The position numbers and the translations under genes are program-made. Positions 22,491 through 34,993 of a stretch of DNA of 64,000 nt are shown here, piece after piece. Within the stretch, counting starts at the first letter, position 1. Every line of letters starts with the position of its first letter. The notes under the pieces were generated by a model, which made no database searches, was not told the origin of the DNA, and saw only the letters and a list, made by a program, of their open reading frames with translations. Source of the DNA: Siniperca chuatsi (taxonomy: Eukaryota > Chordata > Actinopteri > Centrarchiformes > Sinipercidae); the NCBI RefSeq assembly GCF_020085105.1, contig NC_058063.1, forward strand, positions 9,560,651-9,624,650, in the 5' to 3' direction.

Positions 22491-25400
22491 ATGATTGACA
22501 CAGAGAGGGGAGCTGGTGATGCTGGCATCACAGAACCCAGCAGTAAGAACAAGGAGACAGAAAAAAAGAAGAGGTCCCGTGTCAAACAGCTGCTGGGTGA
22601 TGTGAAGAAGCAAGTGGAGTTCTGGTTCGGAGATGTCAACCTTCACAAGGACCGCTTTCTGAGAAAACTCATCGATGACTCAGATGATGGATGTAAGGGG
22701 CTATCAATAATACACCACCACATTCATATCTGCCATTGAATCATTTAATGCAAGTCTTGACATGAAGGGTTTGGATTTTGTACTAAATGTGTTGTTTGTC
22801 TTAGATGTTGATATATCTGTGTTGGCGGACTTCAATCGAATGAAGAAGCTGACAACTGACACCAAGCTGATTGCGAGAGCGCTGAAAAATTCATCTGTAG
22901 TTGAGGTACTGTGAAGTGAATCTTGTCATTTTTATGATTTCTTTTGAACAACACATACCTCAGAACTGTGACACTCTAACAATATTTTAGTGAGAGGTCG
23001 TAAGTGGCTCCAAACTAATGTCAAATGAATGCAATAAACACAAATGTCTTCTAATTTTGTTTCAGGTTAACCTAGAGGGAAATAAAGTAAGGCGTCAGCT
23101 TCCAATTGGAGACATACCAAATAATGTTGACAGCCGCACAGTCTATGTGGTAAAAAGAGTTTTAAGTTTTTATTTTCATTTGGTTTTCACAGAAATGTCT
23201 GGACACATTTGCAGAAATAAACATTTACACTTCATTCTGATTAACTATTTTAATCAGAATGAAACTATTTTACATTTTGGCATTTTTGACAAATGCCAGA
23301 ATGAAGAATACTCTTTAAACAAAATAATACATTTCTTACTCTCTTTTATTTTTAAGGAACTTTTGCCCAAGGATGTGACACACAGCTGGATAGAGAGAGT
23401 GTTCACAAAATGCGGGAATGTGGTTTATGTTAGCATCCCCAGATACAAGTCCTCTGGGGACTCCAAGGGTTTTGCCTTTGTAGAGTTTGAGAAAGAGGAA
23501 GACGCACAGAAAGCAATAGAGGTGATTCATATTTCACTTTTGTGAAACTGTTGAAATATCTGATCATTCAGTCAGTCCAGAAAACTCACGGAAAATTTGA
23601 TTGTTGAAACAGATGCTGAACAATCCCCCTGAAGATGCTCCTAGGAAACCTGGGATTTTCCCCAAGACGAAAAGTAGGAAGCCCATTCCTCTGCCAGGTG
23701 ACAACCCACCATCAGGTATTTTAGTTAATTAAAATTAATTTCTTTTACATCTCTGCTTCTCTCTACCACCTAGAAACATAAAATCCCTGTCTCATGAAGA
23801 AATGTGATGCTGGCATAATATCAAGAAAAAGACTGTTTGTGCGATTCTGTTGTATTGATCCCCACGTCTTGACATTCATGTACTGTAGGTGAAGAAGAGG
23901 AGAAGAAAAAGCGGAAGAAGAAGAAAAAGAAAGAAGGTGCCACAGTACAGACTCCTGCTGATGAAGCCAAAGAGCAGGCAATGGAAGCAGAGCCGTCAGA
24001 GCAAAAGAGGAAACGCTCAGCAACAGCAGATTTTGAACCAGAGGTTGCTGGCACTCAGAAGGCACCAGGAAAACTGTCGGAGAAAAAAAGGCGACGGTCA
24101 CAGACAGCAGAGGGATCTGAAAGTGAAGTCCCCTCTAAAATAAGAAAAATGAGTGAAAGTGAAGCTGGAGAGAAGGCGAAAGGTGTAACAAAGACTAGTA
24201 AGTGATCACAGTATCTGCTGGTCCATAATCCACAAATAATCTTTCCTTTTACTCCTTCCACTCTATTTTTCTTTTCACAATCTAAAATGTAGTGAGTAAG
24301 TATGTAAAAGTATGATGATGCTTTTTGGTTTGTTTTTAACAACAATGAAACCATGAGTTAGATATTGTGTCAGTTGTGTTATTCCCCTTTTAGATCCGCC
24401 GATTGAAGGTGTCACAGAGAGCGGTGTTGAGGAAGGGAAAGAAAACAGAGATGATTCAACAGTGAAAGCAAAGAGGAAGAGAAAGAAGAAACACAAGGAA
24501 AAACTGAAAATCGAGGAGGAAGTCATCCCACTCCGGGTCCTTTCAAAGTAGGATCCTACATCCCTTTTGCTTAATGCGTCATCAAGAATAATTTAATCAG
24601 TGAAAACCCCTTCAGAACAAAAATTGCTTTAACACACTGATGGATGTCTTTCTTCCTCTTTTGTCCACATTAAGGAAAGAGTGGCTTGAGTTGAAGGATG
24701 AGTATCTGACCTTGCAGAAGCGCAGCATGACGTCCCTGAAGAAGTGCATTAACAAGATTGATCATAAGGAGCACAAGAGTCTTATGGAGACAGACAATGA
24801 TCCTAAAGATGGAAACAGTGAGTTTTGTCTCCACTAATCCCAGTGATTTGAGTTCAGAGGGACTAACTGCAGACTGTTAAAATTGGGAAATTAATAAGGT
24901 GCATACACAGTAGACAATGTTACTTTTTTAACACAGATAATTCAGCACTTAAAATCACTGTCATAAGAAGGGGGTGGTTTGCCTCTTATTGGTATTTTGA
25001 TATTCCCATGTGTTGAAAACAAGAAGATATGATATGAAACACTGGAGGCTGATATTTTCAAGTTTCTAAGTACAATGAAGGTATTTCTCCAGGGATTTTA
25101 GCAAAAATTCAGTTTCTTGTGGAAAAGACATGTTTTTTTCTTTTTTAAAACAATTTCAGAAATTTCACACAACTGGTACATTTCACCACTGAACTTGCAA
25201 TTTATATGCAATAACATCATTAGGACAGTCAAAGCACCGTATTACTCCAAAAACATAAAATTAACAAGTTACTCATAATAATCAACCTCTCACTGAAGCT
25301 AGAGGGGCTTTGCAGCTGTTTGGTTAGAATAAATGTGCAAGATTGGTTCTGTTCCCTTTAATGCAATAATGTTGGTTTGTGGGTGTTTTGTTTTTTTTTC

Positions 25401-28231
25401 TCTTGTAGTGGAAAAGAGAAACAAAAGTGAGAAAGCGACTAACCAAGGCCCTCAGTTTACCAGTGGTGTCATCATGAAGATTACAGACAACAAGCAGCTT
25501 CCAGGGAGGAAGATCATCAAAGTACAGTATAACTCAATTGTCATTAAGTCCCGAGCATGAACGTGCCAGGAACCTATTGTTTTTGTAGAGATTATCATTA
25601 TTATTATTCTACTAGTAAAACGCATTTTTGAGGGCTCGAAAACTCTTGAAAATTTGCACGTCAAACCTAGTGAAAATCACAAAATTCTGCAGTGATTGGG
25701 CTCGGGCGTGGCCGGGGGGCTCTAGAGCACCCCCAAATTCACGCCTGCTTTGGGAAAAAGTTGCTTTGATCTTCATGAGATTTTGGGGGATCATTGCTCT
25801 TATCATAAAGAGCATATTTCAGTTTTTTTAAGAGACTTTGTCCAACAGAAAGTCAGCCATTTTGGATTTCCTGTGTTGTTGTTGTTGTTTTTTTTTTTTG
25901 AGGTTTGAGGTCTTCAGGATGCTCAAAAAGTCACGAAACATTGCACTCATAGTCCAACTGGTAAATATATTCGATTTGATGTCACAATTGGGCTTGGGGG
26001 TGGCATGTTGGCTCTATAGCGCCCCCTAATGACGTTTAGCCTTCAAACAGGTTAAAAACACCCTTGGTATACTCAAACTCACGAAACTTGCCACACGGGT
26101 CAGAAGGGGTGTGTTTTGTTTTCTGGTATAGTCTGGGGCTTGGGTGTGGCAAAATGGCTCGATAGCGCCTCCCTACAAAATTGCGGTACGTTTCACCTAG
26201 ATGTACGAAATTTGGGAGGAAATGAATCATCTCTAGACTTAAAAAAAATAAATAAAAGCCTTTTGGAGCCATACCCTAAGAGAAGAGAAGAGAATTAATT
26301 GCATCAACTTCAAATCAAACGTTGCCGTGGTGATGCAGCAAATTCCATGTTCCAGAATTAGTAAGAGCCACCTTGTCAGAGCTTTTCCAAATTTCACATG
26401 TTTGATATGAGTCCCGGCCTGAGTAATATTTAACTCCTTTGCGCAGTGCCTGATGGTCGTGAAGATTCAGTGCAGTGTCAAAAGCATGCTATCAAAGAAT
26501 GAAGGAATTTGGCTCTCCTGTTGATTCAAAGCAAAATAGTTAAACAGATTTTTGTAATGCAAAAGTTTTGATTTGTAAATATATCCATTGTATCCTGTAC
26601 CATTCACCACACAAGGAGCACTGGACAGCTTGGCCTATATCACAGATAATTGATTGCTAAAAATGGTACCTTTTTTTTTTTTTATATTTAAAGTATCCCT
26701 CGACTCAGAAATGTGTTTTTATGTTTAAGTCTCCTAAAATACCAGACCTTGACTTTACTGACTTGTATCTGTGCAAAGTTTCAGTGAGAGTTTGTACTAA
26801 GTTAGCGTAGTGAAGGTCGAGTGTGCAGTTTTTGGATGTAAACCGGATCCTGGAGCTTCCTTCCGCTATCTACTAACGTTACATAATAACAATGTGAACA
26901 CACTAACCGACTAATAAAAACTAATGAAGATTCTCAACTAACGGTTTAGTCGACTATTAGGGGGCAGCCCTATTTTAACTTCTAATCACCAGCAGCATCT
27001 CCCCCCCCAACTTTACTGTGTGAGTCTGTTCCTCATTCATGGTAAAGTTAATCACAAAGAGTTACGTTTACCAAGTGAGGCATCTGTGCAAAGACAATTA
27101 AATCAAATTTAGTATTCTTCAGGTTTTATCTGTGCTTTTTTGTGGACTATTTTGTGTAGGATGCTCTGTGCAAAATATCACCAGTGGCGTACATCGACAT
27201 CTTGGAAGGAGATGCCGAGGGTCACATCCGCTTTCACACCCCAGAGGAAGCTAAAGCCGTTAGTGACGCGAGAGCAGAGCTACAGAAAGAGTACAGCTGG
27301 AAGCTTGAGATTCTGTCAGGTATGAATTTTTATTTCCTTATATCAAGGTAGAATTATTTGTGCATAGCCTTTACGCACCTCTAATCCTCTCCAATTGAGT
27401 GCCAGCTCACTGTGGTTTTCATAATTGATGATGGCGGAAATAATTTATTGGGACAGTGCCCATCAGCTTGTCTCAAGTTCTGTGTTTTTCAAAACATTTC
27501 ACAGTTAAAATTTCACCACTTTCAGGCTTAAGAATTGTTGATTGAATTTTGAGTCATGATATAACATAATTAATCTCAGTTCAACGCCTTTTCAAAGGTG
27601 ACCATGAACAAAGGTACTGGCAGAAGATCCTAGTGGACCGCCAAGTCAAGCTGAATCGTCCGAGGGAAAAGAAGCGGGGCACAGAGAAGGTGGGATCAAC
27701 CTTTATGTTTTTAAATAGAAAAATACATGAACACACATGTTACTGTGCACAACAATATATTATTGATCAGTTATTCCATTTTGAGTATGTAAACAAGAGG
27801 CTGTTTACAGTAAGTTGCGTCAGCTCTTAGCACATTAATGTGGTATTTGCGATATACTGTATAGTATTTAGCTGTGACATTGTATTGAGACATTGTAATA
27901 CAAACATCATATACACTTCTATATGGTTATATTCAGAATGTGCAAAAAAATATATAACCCAACATAGACATTTGTGATTGGAATTTAGAATGCAGATTTA
28001 GTAATCAGCTTATCCTGAATCCAATCCACTAATACCTGGAATCATTTTGGCATATGAACACACACAGTCACATACTATCACAACAGTTAAAGCAGTGCCC
28101 TTTGTGTTTATTTGCTATGGCATCTAATTTCTAATTTTCTTGTCACACTTCAGCTCATATCCAAAGCCGAAAAAATCATCCTTGCCAGGGCCAGGGAGGC
28201 TACTAAGCACATCCGTTTCCAAGAAGACTGA
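22491..28231 (+). CDS. larp7: La-related protein 7 (7SK snRNP stabilising protein)
   Basis: LARP7 binds the 3' end of 7SK RNA in the nucleus and holds the 7SK snRNP together, which restrains P-TEFb. Twelve coding exons join in frame to 567 aa (human about 582): 22491-22692, 22805-22905, 23066-23149, 23357-23521, 23613-23715, 23889-24197, 24394-24547, 24675-24817, 25409-25521, 27160-27319, 27598-27689, 28154-28231. Domains: La motif (about aa 28-108; [17 protein letters not shown]), RRM1 (about 120-190; [25 protein letters not shown]), a Lys/Glu-rich charged linker (exons 6-7), and the C-terminal xRRM (about 430-545; [11 protein letters not shown]3-like motif, then [11 protein letters not shown]), which contacts the 7SK stem-loop. 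The start codon is preceded by an acceptor ending at 22477. It is convergent with the SAXO-like gene. The gene looks intact. Confidence 0.96.
23231..23263. repeat. Short perfect hairpin in larp7 intron 3
   Basis: Positions 23231-23244 are the exact reverse complement of 23250-23263 (14-bp arms, 5-nt loop). A second, smaller inverted repeat (tggcattt/aaatgcca) follows near 23279. Most likely a transposon relic. Confidence 0.6.
25522..27159 (+). other. larp7 intron 9, 1.6 kb
   Basis: The longest larp7 intron. It carries a tandemly arranged teleost repeat (listed separately) and, near 26880-26975, AT-rich sequence ending in 'gggggcagcccta', which may be the end of an old DNA transposon. No microRNA-like hairpin with a recognisable seed was found. 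Confidence 0.65.
25590..26250. repeat. Teleost interspersed repeat, three diverged tandem units
   Basis: Three related cores occur in the same orientation: near 25698 (gggctcgggcgtggc), 25990 (gggcttgggggtggc) and 26136 (gggcttgggtgtggc). Each is followed by a gctct/gctcg...agcgcccccta-like segment and preceded by 'actc(a)cgaaa' variants. This word set is widespread in ray-finned fish genomes. The spacing is unequal (about 290 and 150 bp), so the units are degenerate or partly deleted. Confidence 0.6.
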
Positions 28232-28572
28232 CAGCTGCTGAAACTAGGCTTTGACAACCATACATGTTTAACTGTGTAGACTTTACACGATGTGATTTGA
28301 AGGGGACAGTTAGTGGTAATACTTAGCTGGAAGAGAACTGGAGGCTTGAACAAGCGTAAACTAGTTAAAATTTCCCCTTATTTTTTTGTTTACACTGGAG
28401 CTCCCAAGATGACGTGGGATTTTGGCTTTCTTTTTTTTAAATAGGCTTTTTTTCTAAAAAAAAAAAAAAAAGATTCTGTATATGATGTAAATATGATTGA
28501 TTTGAATGTTCTCCCAGTCAAGACGTGGACAAGTCATGGCATTACAAAAAGATATTTGCCTTTTTGTTTTTT

Positions 28573-28578
28573 AATAAA
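28573..28578 (+). terminator. AATAAA polyadenylation signal, larp7
   Basis: Canonical signal in 'ttttaataaaatgtc', about 340 bp after the larp7 stop codon, followed by a T/GT-rich stretch. Confidence 0.8.
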
Positions 28579-29046
28579 ATGTCATTATTTGATTATTACA
28601 GTATTTGTAGTTTGGTATTCATAACACACTTGTGCTTCTTTGTGTGAAAGAAAAAAAATGCTTTTCCTAACAGGAATAATTTGCATCAACCTTCATGAAC
28701 TCACTCCCAACTATTACTATAAGTTATTGTAGTTTAGATGGCGCTTTCACCCGAGTTAAAATGTGAAACATTGGGTCTGAATGATGGTTTTGCAGCCGCT
28801 GCAGAGTCACCGGCTAGCAGATGTTTCAGTTGCAAACATTTTTATTTGCACACCTTTCATTCATTGGATGTATGTTGTGATAGACCACAGTAAACTGTCT
28901 AACTTGTTTCCCCAAACTGAATGTGAATTGCCTTCAATTTAGTAGATTACATAACACTCAAAACGAGTTGTGCTGGGGCGTATAAGTGAGATGCTTAGTA
29001 GTATAAAAATAGCTGCCATTACATAATCTCAGTTCCATTTATGGCT

Positions 29047-29052
29047 TTTATT
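29047..29052 (-). terminator. AATAAA polyadenylation signal, SAXO-like gene
   Basis: Read on the minus strand, 'ccaataaaagccat' lies about 77 bp downstream of the TAA stop of the SAXO-like gene. Confidence 0.75.
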
Positions 29053-29128
29053 GGCATGAAGGTAGAAACTGCCAGAGGTAATGTGTGGCGGCACCACATC
29101 TTGTCATCAGCCTGGTCTCTAAGAAACC

Positions 29129-30699
29129 TTAGTTTCTGCTAGAAACCATGCAGCTGATTATTTGGTGGGCCTCAGATGGCTCCTCACAAATGTCACCATC
29201 GGGCCAAATCACTCCTCTGTCCAAAGAGGTGGTCCAGTACCTCCTGGATTCTTTATTCCCAGGGGAGATGCATTCAAAGCTGAAAAATGCTCCATTCTCA
29301 GCAGGACACTGAGGTTTCTGGGTGGCATTGCAGCTGGAATTACAGACTGCAGTCTCACTCAATTTGGGTTGAAGGCTAAAAGGCTTTGGGTTTGTTTTGC
29401 AGCTCTCGGCAGGCTTGGGTGTGCTCACTGGAAAGGTGGTTCTCTTGGGCCAGTCCTGCTGTTCATTACGGACAGTGGTGATGCTTTGCGGTGTGTCCCA
29501 AGCTTTATAATCATCCTTCATGGTAGTCGTTGCCTGAAAGAGCTCCTTGCTTTTCTCACTGGTTTGCATAGATGGCTGGATGGGTTTGGTGCGCTGGCAC
29601 TTGGGTGCCGTGTAGTCCGCATGTGTTGTGGAGAGGAAGTTGTTGTGATCTGCTGGTGGACTGGACTCTTTGGCTTTGCCTTGGCCATGGAACTTGGTTT
29701 CAAGGGACCAGGTCTTGAATTGCCGAAAGAATTCACTGGTTTCGTCAAAAAGTTCTTGGTTTATGTCCCAAGCCACCTTTGGCTTTGAGGGCGCTGCGTG
29801 CTCTAATGTCAGACCTGTGTTGGTTTTGTACACAGGCTTCTCGCTGCGAGTCCTGGGCTGCAGTGGATGGATGACATAATCAGACCTGTAGCTGGTGACG
29901 CTTTCAAAAGGTCGTGGTTCTCGCACCTGTGGGTCCGGCTTAGAGTTAGCTGCAGCTTGAACAGAATTTCCTTCTTTGGAAGCACTGACAACTAGTCCTT
30001 GGTTGATTTTCAAGCTGTCATTCAACTTATATGGCTGCCGCTTGTTTACTTTCCATGCGCGGAAGTCGTCTGAAAACGAGACAATTGAATCGGGATGTTT
30101 GTATTTGATGTTTTATATTTCTTGCAAGGTATGACTACTGATACTCAAATTGCTTACTTTGGTACACTGATATGTAGTCCTCCACCTTGGACGGCATCTG
30201 GTTTGCTTCAGAGCGTACAGGATTGTGTGGAGCGCTGCTGCATCTCTGTTGGCCTTTGGGTGGCGTAGGTGGCTTTGGGGCCTTTGGTGGACCTTTTATC
30301 CATTTGTGGGTCACATAGTATGATCTGAAACACACATAGACATTTTTATACACAAATAGAGTTTAGGTGGGTTGAGAGATCATGGAGACTATTGGAGCTC
30401 ACAGGTGGGGGAGACTGGTATCATTCTGCCTCACCCATCAGGAACATCAGTCCTCAAAGAGGAGAGCAACTTTTCAGTTTCACTAAGATGTGTCCAGTGA
30501 GATGTAACAAACACTTCAGATCTTACCTAAAAGTGGTCATATCGGAATTCATCCCCTTCAGTGGATGGTACGGGTTTTTCTGTATCGTGGTCGAGACGAC
30601 AGCCGTGTGGCAGCGTGGGGGAAGGAACCTCTCTTGGTACTCTGTGATCATGGAGGCCCGGGTCTGGGCTCTCTGAGAGCTGGAGAACTTCCTGGACAT
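29129..30699 (-). CDS. SAXO/MAP6-family microtubule-associated protein (Mn-module protein)
   Basis: Three minus-strand exons join in phase to 426 aa: 30699-30527, 30324-30158, 30069-29129 (TAA). The joins give TTFR|SYYVTHKW and VYQ|NDFRAW, both matching the family's module rhythm. Modules with a Tyr/Phe...Trp core recur: ITEYQERF, MTTFRSYYVTHKW, VYQNDFRAWKV, VTSYRSDYVIHPLQPR, TSEFFRQFKTW, STTHADYTAP, TTMKDDYKAW. These are the Mn-type microtubule-binding modules of SAXO1/SAXO2 (FAM154, axonemal and centriolar) and MAP6. The C-terminus (WPDGDICEEPSE) is not one I can place. The ATG at 30699 is the simplest start, but its context (tgtccag) could also be read as an acceptor, so a 5' exon is possible. 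Human SAXO2 and ADAMTSL3 both map to 15q25, weak support for saxo2. Paralogue not assigned. Confidence 0.8.
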
Positions 30700-31345
30700 C
30701 AAGGCAAAGCATTTGTATAAGACTTTCAACAACAAGGCAACTGTGCTTCAACCTTCATAAGACCTACAAAAGCATTAAGACAAAGTATTAAAGAAACACA
30801 AGAGAGGCTCAAATACATTATGAGTAAGCATAAACACATGTTTGCAGACATATTACATCAAACATATCCTGCAACTACAGGTCACATAATTCCATTGGAG
30901 AAAAAATAAAAGTAGTAATATTTGAAAATACACAAGCAGGTCACCAGCTAGTATTTTGTTTTCTTCCAAAAAAAAAAAAAAGCCCAACCAAAATCGCTGT
31001 CTCGTAAAGAAAACATTATAAATAGATGACCCCACCTCGTAGATGTGGCTCGTTGGCTGCCGTTTTGCTGTGTACATTGCTGCCTCATCGGTTTGGGGTG
31101 CATCGCTCGTCCGGCGGTGCGCCCTGTGCGCTCGTTGGCGTCCTGCGGCTCGGAGTTGTTGCAGCCTGCTCTCTGACTCTTCGCTGCAGGCCTACAGCGT
31201 ATGAATTATTGACCGGAGGAGCATGGGGTGTGTGTTGAACGAGGGTAGCACGCAGCGGCCGAGAGCTTCTAAAAATAAACACCAGTGGATCGCTCTGTGA
31301 TGCGGGGCCGGTTGCCAAGGCGAGGACGCTGCTCGTGCTGATGCG
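30700..31345 (-). promoter_or_regulatory. Putative promoter / 5' region of the SAXO-like gene
   Basis: Positions 31040-31345 are distinctly GC- and CpG-rich compared with the surrounding AT-rich sequence, and lie 350-650 bp upstream of the SAXO-like start codon. A 5' non-coding exon and promoter are likely here. Long open frames in this island on both strands reflect base composition, not coding. Confidence 0.4.
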
Positions 31346-31643
31346 CGTAAAGAGGATTCCAACCCCCCCTCCCTGTAGTAATGTTACAGAAAGTGGAGTA
31401 GCCACTTCTGAAAAACATACCAAGTAGCTTAGTCTATCAGTCCTGTGGTAGCCCATGTGTCCCCTTTTAAAATAGAATGGCATTAGACTTCTCAGCGAGA
31501 GTGTGTTGTTTTTTCTGTTTTATTTATTTATTTATTTTTTTAAATCATGCTGAATATGCAAGATGCAGTGGGGTCGTGCATTTTGCAACGTGACTTGGTC
31601 GCAGGACTCCATCTGTCACTTTGTAGTCATGTCAAAACAAAAC

Positions 31644-31669
31644 AAAAAAAAAAAAAAAAAAAAAAAAAA
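31644..31669. repeat. Poly(A) tract
   Basis: A run of 26 A bases preceded by CAAAACAAAAC. It could be the tail of an old retroposon, but nothing upstream is recognisable. Confidence 0.85.
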
Positions 31670-34600
31670 CAAGGGGAAAAAACACAGAGAGAGGATATGA
31701 GCACATGCGCACAAACACACACCTTGAAAATTGTGACCTTGTGAAGAAACCGATTCCGCCAACGGATGTAGTCATGGGGATTTTGCCGCACACAAATGTT
31801 TAATTATGGATTATTGAATCGACAGGATCAAGGGCATTGCTATGTTTGCCCACTAGATGGCGTCCAAAGCTTTGAAAAAGACAAAAGACATGTAGAGAGA
31901 ACATTAGGTCCACATTACCTTCTTTCAAAGAAATAGTTTAATTTGTAATAGAGAGTTGACAGTTTTTTTTTTTTGTTGCAATCTGGCGTCAGATTAGAAT
32001 ATAACTTGAGTTACGCTAGGCTGTAAATTAGTTTTTTATTTACAACATGGCCTATACAACCATAAAACCAGAACAGAAATAAAACAGATGAAACATGATT
32101 TAGCACATATAAATACATATAATACATATAAATACAAGGAAAACGAATGACAATTAGAGACACAAAATGAACAGAATAATTTAGCACCAATCAGCAAACA
32201 ATAGTCATATAAAAAGAAGGACATGAATTACATTTCTCTAAAGATAACAAACTCTTGATAATCTGTACTTTGGCATTCCATATTTGAACAACATGATATC
32301 TGAATACTGGCCATGTCTGGTTTTACAAAAAGGAAGATGGTCAGCCTGTCTAGTTATTGATATTTTGAGACTGACATTTCAGTATTTTGTACTGATATTC
32401 AGTACTTTTCATTTAATCTAATCCTTAGTCATAAGGTTAGATATTTAGTGTTTCTTATAGAATTGTATTGTTGGCGGGGTGGAAAAGTCTCTGAAGCAGC
32501 ATTTAGACCATGAAATACTAGGAGCCTCCATAGATTTAAATGAACTAACTAATTATTTAATTAATAACAAAAGCTGAATAAATGGAGTTTATGAACTGTG
32601 AAAATAGCAACTGTAGACTCATGTTCAAAGTACCTGTAAGTCAAATGCACATTAGTAACTACACTGGGTCACGTTTATACAGTTTACATAGTCAAAGTGA
32701 AATACAAGTACTGGACAAACTGCCCATCTGTAGTTTTTAACAAAGGCTTTGCACCCGCACAGGAGTTTTCAGTTTTTCTCGCTTATTAGACCTCTGCTCA
32801 GGTTGAAGTTGGGGAATTGCATGAGGTCAGAGGACTCAATCTACCAATAAGAATTATAAAAGGGAAAGTTGTCCCGCCCTAACAGGTGAGTGAGGGAGAT
32901 GTCAATCAAGTAACCTGAAGAGGCCTGATCAGGTAAAATAATTAGAATCACCTGTATGCATTTACCATCCATCCAACTCTTGGATTTTGCCCTCATTATA
33001 TGAAACATTATGGGTATACATTTTGCACTCCAAACCTGCAGATTATGCAACAAAACAATGACTTCAGTGCCTTGCTGTCACTATTAACTAATGAATTTAA
33101 AGTGCTTTAGCATTGCTTATTTTAATTCGCTTGCGACTGTGCAAAAAATGTAAAACAATGCAAGCAATAAGTTCCACCAGAGTGGATGTGTGTACTTTTG
33201 TGGACATATACACTTCACTAATGGATGTGGCATTTGACAACATCTCGTCACCTGAAAAATTATTTTCCAGTAGTAGTAGTAGCTTAACTTTGTTCCAAAT
33301 TGCATGCCAGAAAGATTATAATGTCTGATTTTATAATTAGCATTAGCATAATGGACTCAACCCATCTGAGAGGGCAGACATGAACTTGAAGTTGATGAAT
33401 GTTAAGAGCTAATGTATTAATCAAATTACTGTAGAAAATACTTGGTTATTTTGGGAGCATAAACGAGGCAAAAACTGCACTGATAAATGATATTTCAGAT
33501 CCACACTGATGACCCTTATCCTTCATTCTCTTGAGTGATTTGGAGTGAAGATATATTTTCACAGAGAAGCATTAAAATGCAAAAAGGCTGGAAAGAGGAA
33601 CCTCGGAATAAGAAGTCAGTAGCCTGGGGAGGTTTATGGATATTTTAACTCCTTCCCCATTAAGAATTTCTGACTGTATATGTAAAATTACTTCTCTATT
33701 CGGTGCCATCAGAATCACTCAAAATACATTTTGGCATCGTGGAATGGGTGAACAGAGTAGAGGGATAGATGCTGATATTGTTGTTTGGTAAATATAACTT
33801 AAAAGTAGCTCAGATTGAGAGTCTGAACTCAAATCCCAGCCTTCAGCCAACACTTGTTGTATTGATGCTTATGTAAGCCAGAAGGGTTGTGCCAAAGCCT
33901 AGTAAATACATTAGATTGTCATTGTGCCATTCAGGCACACTGTTCAGTTATGAATGTGGATTAGAGTTGATGCAGAGTTCAAAAATGTTTAGTCTAATTC
34001 TTCACTGCGTTTCTGTCAGTATTCTAGATCGGGGCCCTGCAGTGTTTGCCAGTATTATGTAATGTGAATCACTGATTGGTTGTGTGCATTGTCTGCTACT
34101 GTGCTAACCAAATGCACGAAACAGATATGAACTAATATCAGAGTTCAAGGCATCAAACAGGGACGCAGGACTGTGGGGTCGCTAAACGCCAGCATCCACC
34201 CAAACGTTGGCCAGAGAGCGTTTAAGATTTTAGTGCGTTTTTACGCAGCGCCATGGCCAAAACCAAATATGTTAACGATATGTTAACGTTGCCGTACACT
34301 GGCTGCAGAAAATGTAATTCTTCAATTTTAAACAACACGATAATTCCGCGAATGATTTATTATCTTAAACGTGTTTGCTGTCCTGCAGTGCCCTTACAGT
34401 AAAACAGTTTTTGTTTGTTGCTAAATGCAACTAGTAATTGCCTCTTTACGCAGCGTTCCGTTATTCTAGAACTGGAGATCTGACAGAAATACCATATACA
34501 CTTCATGTCAACTAATGGCAATTGTGCTCGACTGTAAAAGCTCAAAGGGAGGGGGTCAATGAATTATGTTAATCACTCGGGACAGATTGGAGGCGTGTTG

Positions 34601-34888
34601 CTGCCGTAATAAGGGGGAGCACGCCTGCACCGTGGAAAAGCTCCGAGTGGTAATGCTGTCTCCACTACATGCGCGCTGCCTTCTCATTCCCCACTCTCTC
34701 TTTCCACTTTATTGTGCGTAATAGCAATTTCCTCTGCAGTAGACTACTGTGCAAGGCTCGGTGCAACAAGTTTGCAGGAGCCACAACACGCCGTCAGACA
34801 GGTTGACTTGCTTTGGCTGGAGCGGAGTGGGGCTCCACTCATCTATCTGTCGCTGTCACCACAAAGTCACCGTACGTGAACGCCGCGT

Positions 34889-34928
<40 letters not shown>
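34889..34928. repeat. (CG)4(CA)16 alternating purine-pyrimidine tract
   Basis: Starts as CG repeats and continues as 16 CA units, ending 65 bp before the collagen ATG. It is probably within the 5' UTR or core promoter. Such tracts can adopt Z-DNA. Confidence 0.9.
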
Positions 34929-34929
<1 letters not shown>

Positions 34930-34993
34930 CCATAAATTCGTGACTCCGCGCCAGATGCAGTTTGCTCCCAACAGCGCGTGTAGTTGTAGTTAA

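Larger units (their letters stand above)
28232..29128. other. Convergent 3' UTRs of larp7 and the SAXO-like gene
   Basis: Non-coding stretch between the larp7 stop and the minus-strand stop codon at 29129-29131. Each side has its own poly(A) signal, so the transcripts probably do not overlap by much. Contains poly(A) and poly(T) tracts and no other recognisable feature. Confidence 0.7.
31346..34993. other. Intergenic region between two divergent genes
   Basis: From the CpG-rich SAXO-like 5' region to the collagen start codon. Contains a poly(A) run near 31.65 kb, AT-rich sequence with no recognisable exon, and, from about 34.15 kb, more CpG-containing sequence that is probably the collagen promoter and 5' UTR. 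No RNA gene seen. Confidence 0.6.

Noticed and set aside
22491-28231. miR-302/367-like cluster in a larp7 intron, as in mammals
   Set aside because: No hairpin carrying the AAGUGCUU seed family was found in any larp7 intron; the only hairpins seen (23231-23263 and the small one after it) do not carry it.
31085-31483. 132-codon minus-strand open frame upstream of the SAXO-like gene
   Set aside because: It lies in a CpG-rich island where stop codons are rare, has no domain signature, and an opposite-strand frame is equally open. More likely promoter or 5' UTR.
32036-32224. Hydrophobic minus-strand open frame
   Set aside because: Low-complexity AT-rich sequence translating to Phe/Leu/Cys by composition; no conserved features.
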